The position numbers and the translations under genes were made by a program. The notes below the pieces were generated by a model that worked only from the letters and a program-made list of their open reading frames with translations, was not told where the DNA came from and made no database searches. A stretch of DNA of 6,868 bases, taken from contig JALWNS010000123.1 in NCBI GenBank assembly GCA_027083655.1, forward strand, positions 1-6,868. The letters are read 5' to 3'. The number at the start of each line of letters is the position of its first letter. Position 1 is the stretch's first letter. Source of the stretch: Bacteroidales bacterium (GTDB lineage: Bacteria > Bacteroidota > Bacteroidia > Bacteroidales > S143-33). This document shows, piece by piece, positions 4,964 through 6,868 of the stretch.

Positions 4964-6868
4964 ATGATTAGCAACAAGACCATACAAGAAGTACTACAGA
5001 GAGCAGATATTGTAGAAGTTATTAGCGAATTTGTCAATCTAAAAAAAGCTGGTGTCAATTACAAAGGGCTCTGTCCATTCCACAAAGAAAAGACCCCTTC
5101 TTTTGTTGTATCACCACAGAAACAAATTTTCAAATGTTTTGGTTGTGGCGAATCAGGTAGCACTGTTAGCTTTTTGATGAAACATGAGCATTTTACCTAT
5201 CCTGAGGCTATCCGCTGGCTGGCCAAGAAATATAATATCGAAATAGAAGAAACAGAAGACGAGGAAGAAGATAGACAAAAACGAGAAGAAAGGGAGTCGA
5301 TACTTACGGTCAACAAATTTGCCCAGAAATATTTTACACACAATCTCTTTTTCGAAGACGAAGGTATAAGCGTAGGTCTTAGCTATCTGCGGCAAAGAGG
5401 CTTTAGCGATGAGACCATAGAAAAATTCCAGCTTGGATATGCTCTCAATCAACGCGATGCCTTTACACAACATGCACTAAAGAATGGTTATAAACTGGAT
5501 ACCCTCGCCAAGGCAGGCCTGACAATAATCAAAGAAACAAATTATTACGACCGTTTCTGGGCCCGTGTAATTTTTCCCATACATTCCCTGACAGGTCAAA
5601 TACTAGGCTTTGCAGGACGCACGCTTAGCTCTGAAAAATCTGTAGCTAAGTATCTCAACTCTCCTGAGACAGACATTTTCCAGAAACGCAAGATATTATA
5701 CGGGTTATATTTTGCCAAGAAAGCTATCACACAGCAAAAAAAATGCTATCTAGTCGAGGGTTACACTGATGTAATGGCTTTTCATCAAGCCGGTATAGAA
5801 AATACAGTGGCTTCACTGGGCACATCTTTAACAGAAGACCATGTCCATCTCATTCATCGCTTCACCGATAACCTCACCCTTATCTTTGACGGTGATAAAG
5901 CAGGTATCAAGGCGGCAATGCGCGGTATTGATGTTGCCCTTAAGGAAGATCTTAACCTCAAGGTGGTAGTCCTTCCAGATGGGGAAGACCCTGATAGCTT
6001 TAGCAAAAAACTAGCGCCTGCCGACCTGAAGGAATATATCGAGACACACGAACAGGATTTTATCACTTTCAAAGCACAATTTTTACTTAAAGACGCAGAA
6101 GATGATCCATACACCAACGCCGAAGCAATAAGGGACATAGCCCAATCCCTATCCGTAATATCAGACCCTGTCAGACGTGAGGTATATATAAAACGTGCTG
6201 CAGAAATTTTTGGCATCAGTCCTGATTCCCTGACATCAGAAGTCAAAAGAATTTTCCAGCGCAATCTCAAACAACTAACACGTGGCAAGGTTGAGGTACA
6301 CACACCGGGCAGGAAAACACCTGTTCTGCCAGCTACCATCAAAACCTCTGCCCTGCCCGAAGAAAAACAGATTATCTATTACCTAATAAAGTACGGGGAC
6401 AGGATTTTCGAAGAGCGTGAAACAGAGAGCGGGGAAAAAATTCCAATCTACGTTGCAGACTTCATCATAACAGAGTTAACAAACGAGAATCTGGAGTTCA
6501 AAAACCTATTCTACAAAGAAGTATTCGAAGAGGGGAAAAAATTACGCGAAGAAGGAAAAAGTGTTGATATACAATACTTTCGCACACATCCTGACCAGCG
6601 GTTCCAGGATTTAGCTAATGAACTTTTAGCCAATGATATTGAAGTTAGCCGCATCTGGGAAAAACGCGGAGCTACTGTCAAGCATCCTCACGATCATTAC
6701 AAAGAATTCACGCTAAGCACATTGCTTTCGTACAAGATGCGAATAGTAAACCTGGAGATCGACAGGTTAAACAATTTGTTAAAAGAGTTGCCGGGAGATA
6801 ATCTCGAACAGGCCAGTGAGTTGGAGGAGAGAATAAAATTCTTGCTAAATATCTTGAAAGAATTAAAC
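4964..6868 (+). CDS. dnaG: DNA primase DnaG, 3' end cut by the window
   Basis: Primase that makes RNA primers for the replicative helicase DnaB at the fork. The frame is open for 635 codons with no stop before the window edge and no frameshift. Usual primase lengths suggest that little of the C-terminus is missing. Domains are in order. The N-terminal CHC2 zinc ribbon has Cys37, His40, Cys58 and Cys61 (CPFH and KCFGCG). A very acidic then mixed-charge linker covers about 94-111. The RNA polymerase domain includes the basic motifs RVIFPI (201-206), GFAGRTL (215-221) and KYLNSPET (229-236). Its Toprim part has Glu265 in VEGYTD and the metal-binding Asp309 and Asp311 in FDGDKAG, all intact. From about residue 440 onward lies the helicase-binding region, less conserved and partial here. 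The start is the ATG just before ISNKTIQEVLQRADIVEVI, the normal DnaG opening. It has its own promoter and is divergent from the gene at 4836. Confidence 0.97.
   Translation, partial: MISNKTIQEVLQRADIVEVISEFVNLKKAGVNYKGLCPFHKEKTPSFVVSPQKQIFKCFGCGESGSTVSFLMKHEHFTYPEAIRWLAKKYNIEIEETEDEEEDRQKREERESILTVNKFAQKYFTHNLFFEDEGISVGLSYLRQRGFSDETIEKFQLGYALNQRDAFTQHALKNGYKLDTLAKAGLTIIKETNYYDRFWARVIFPIHSLTGQILGFAGRTLSSEKSVAKYLNSPETDIFQKRKILYGLYFAKKAITQQKKCYLVEGYTDVMAFHQAGIENTVASLGTSLTEDHVHLIHRFTDNLTLIFDGDKAGIKAAMRGIDVALKEDLNLKVVVLPDGEDPDSFSKKLAPADLKEYIETHEQDFITFKAQFLLKDAEDDPYTNAEAIRDIAQSLSVISDPVRREVYIKRAAEIFGISPDSLTSEVKRIFQRNLKQLTRGKVEVHTPGRKTPVLPATIKTSALPEEKQIIYYLIKYGDRIFEERETESGEKIPIYVADFIITELTNENLEFKNLFYKEVFEEGKKLREEGKSVDIQYFRTHPDQRFQDLANELLANDIEVSRIWEKRGATVKHPHDHYKEFTLSTLLSYKMRIVNLEIDRLNNLLKELPGDNLEQASELEERIKFLLNILKELN

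Noticed and set aside
5153..5473. Open frame of 106 codons on the minus strand, with a Phe-rich stretch that could pass for a membrane segment
   Set aside because: It is antisense to the acidic linker of DnaG (GAA/GAG codons read as TTC/CTC), which explains the Phe and Leu content.
5854..6342. Open frame of 162 codons on the minus strand inside dnaG
   Set aside because: It lies wholly opposite the well-conserved primase coding sequence, is rich in Ser, Arg and Leu as antisense frames often are, and shows no recognisable domain.

Overview
The window looks like chromosomal DNA from an anaerobic member of the Bacteroidota, probably the Bacteroidales. The grounds are a family S46 dipeptidyl-peptidase, a TM1266-type small protein normally linked to [FeFe] hydrogenase, and promoters of the Bacteroidota form TTG-N18 to 20-TAnnTTTG, three of which have a perfect -7 element. 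Several genes lack a good Shine-Dalgarno sequence, as is common in this phylum. There are no rRNA or tRNA genes, insertion sequences or CRISPR arrays. All six reading frames taken as genes are intact; only dnaG is cut, by the window edge.

Layout. Positions 1-177 hold no gene, only a strong terminator hairpin (88-117). Positions 178-2268 (minus) encode a secreted S46 dipeptidyl-peptidase of the DPP7 type. A 130-bp divergent gap, with a 9-bp inverted repeat matching two outward-facing -7-like elements, separates it from a small plus-strand gene (2399-2662) of the TM1266 family. A hairpin terminator (2666-2694) lies in the convergent gap. Then three minus-strand genes follow in transcription order 4836 to 2719: a divergent ADP-ribosylglycohydrolase-fold protein (3928-4836), a 62-residue winged-helix protein (3664-3852), and a ferritin-like/VIT1 fusion membrane protein (2719-3597). 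Divergent from these, dnaG primase starts at 4964 and runs off the right edge after 635 codons.

The most interesting region is the three-gene minus-strand block. The glycohydrolase-fold protein has lost most of the residues that hold the dinuclear metal centre in this family, so it looks like a pseudoenzyme or an ADP-ribose-binding protein. Its promoter and that of the small winged-helix gene carry the same 20-bp dyad, AATTTAGAANNNTTCYAAAA, upstream of the predicted transcription start in both cases. This suggests one regulator for both, perhaps the winged-helix protein itself. The metal-transport-like gene downstream has no visible promoter in its 66-bp gap, which is largely filled by an imperfect terminator-like hairpin, so it may depend on read-through. 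The link between the three genes is inference from sequence and layout.

The other genes appear to be independent units: peptide degradation in the periplasm (S46 peptidase), hydrogenase-related regulation (TM1266-like) and replication priming (dnaG).
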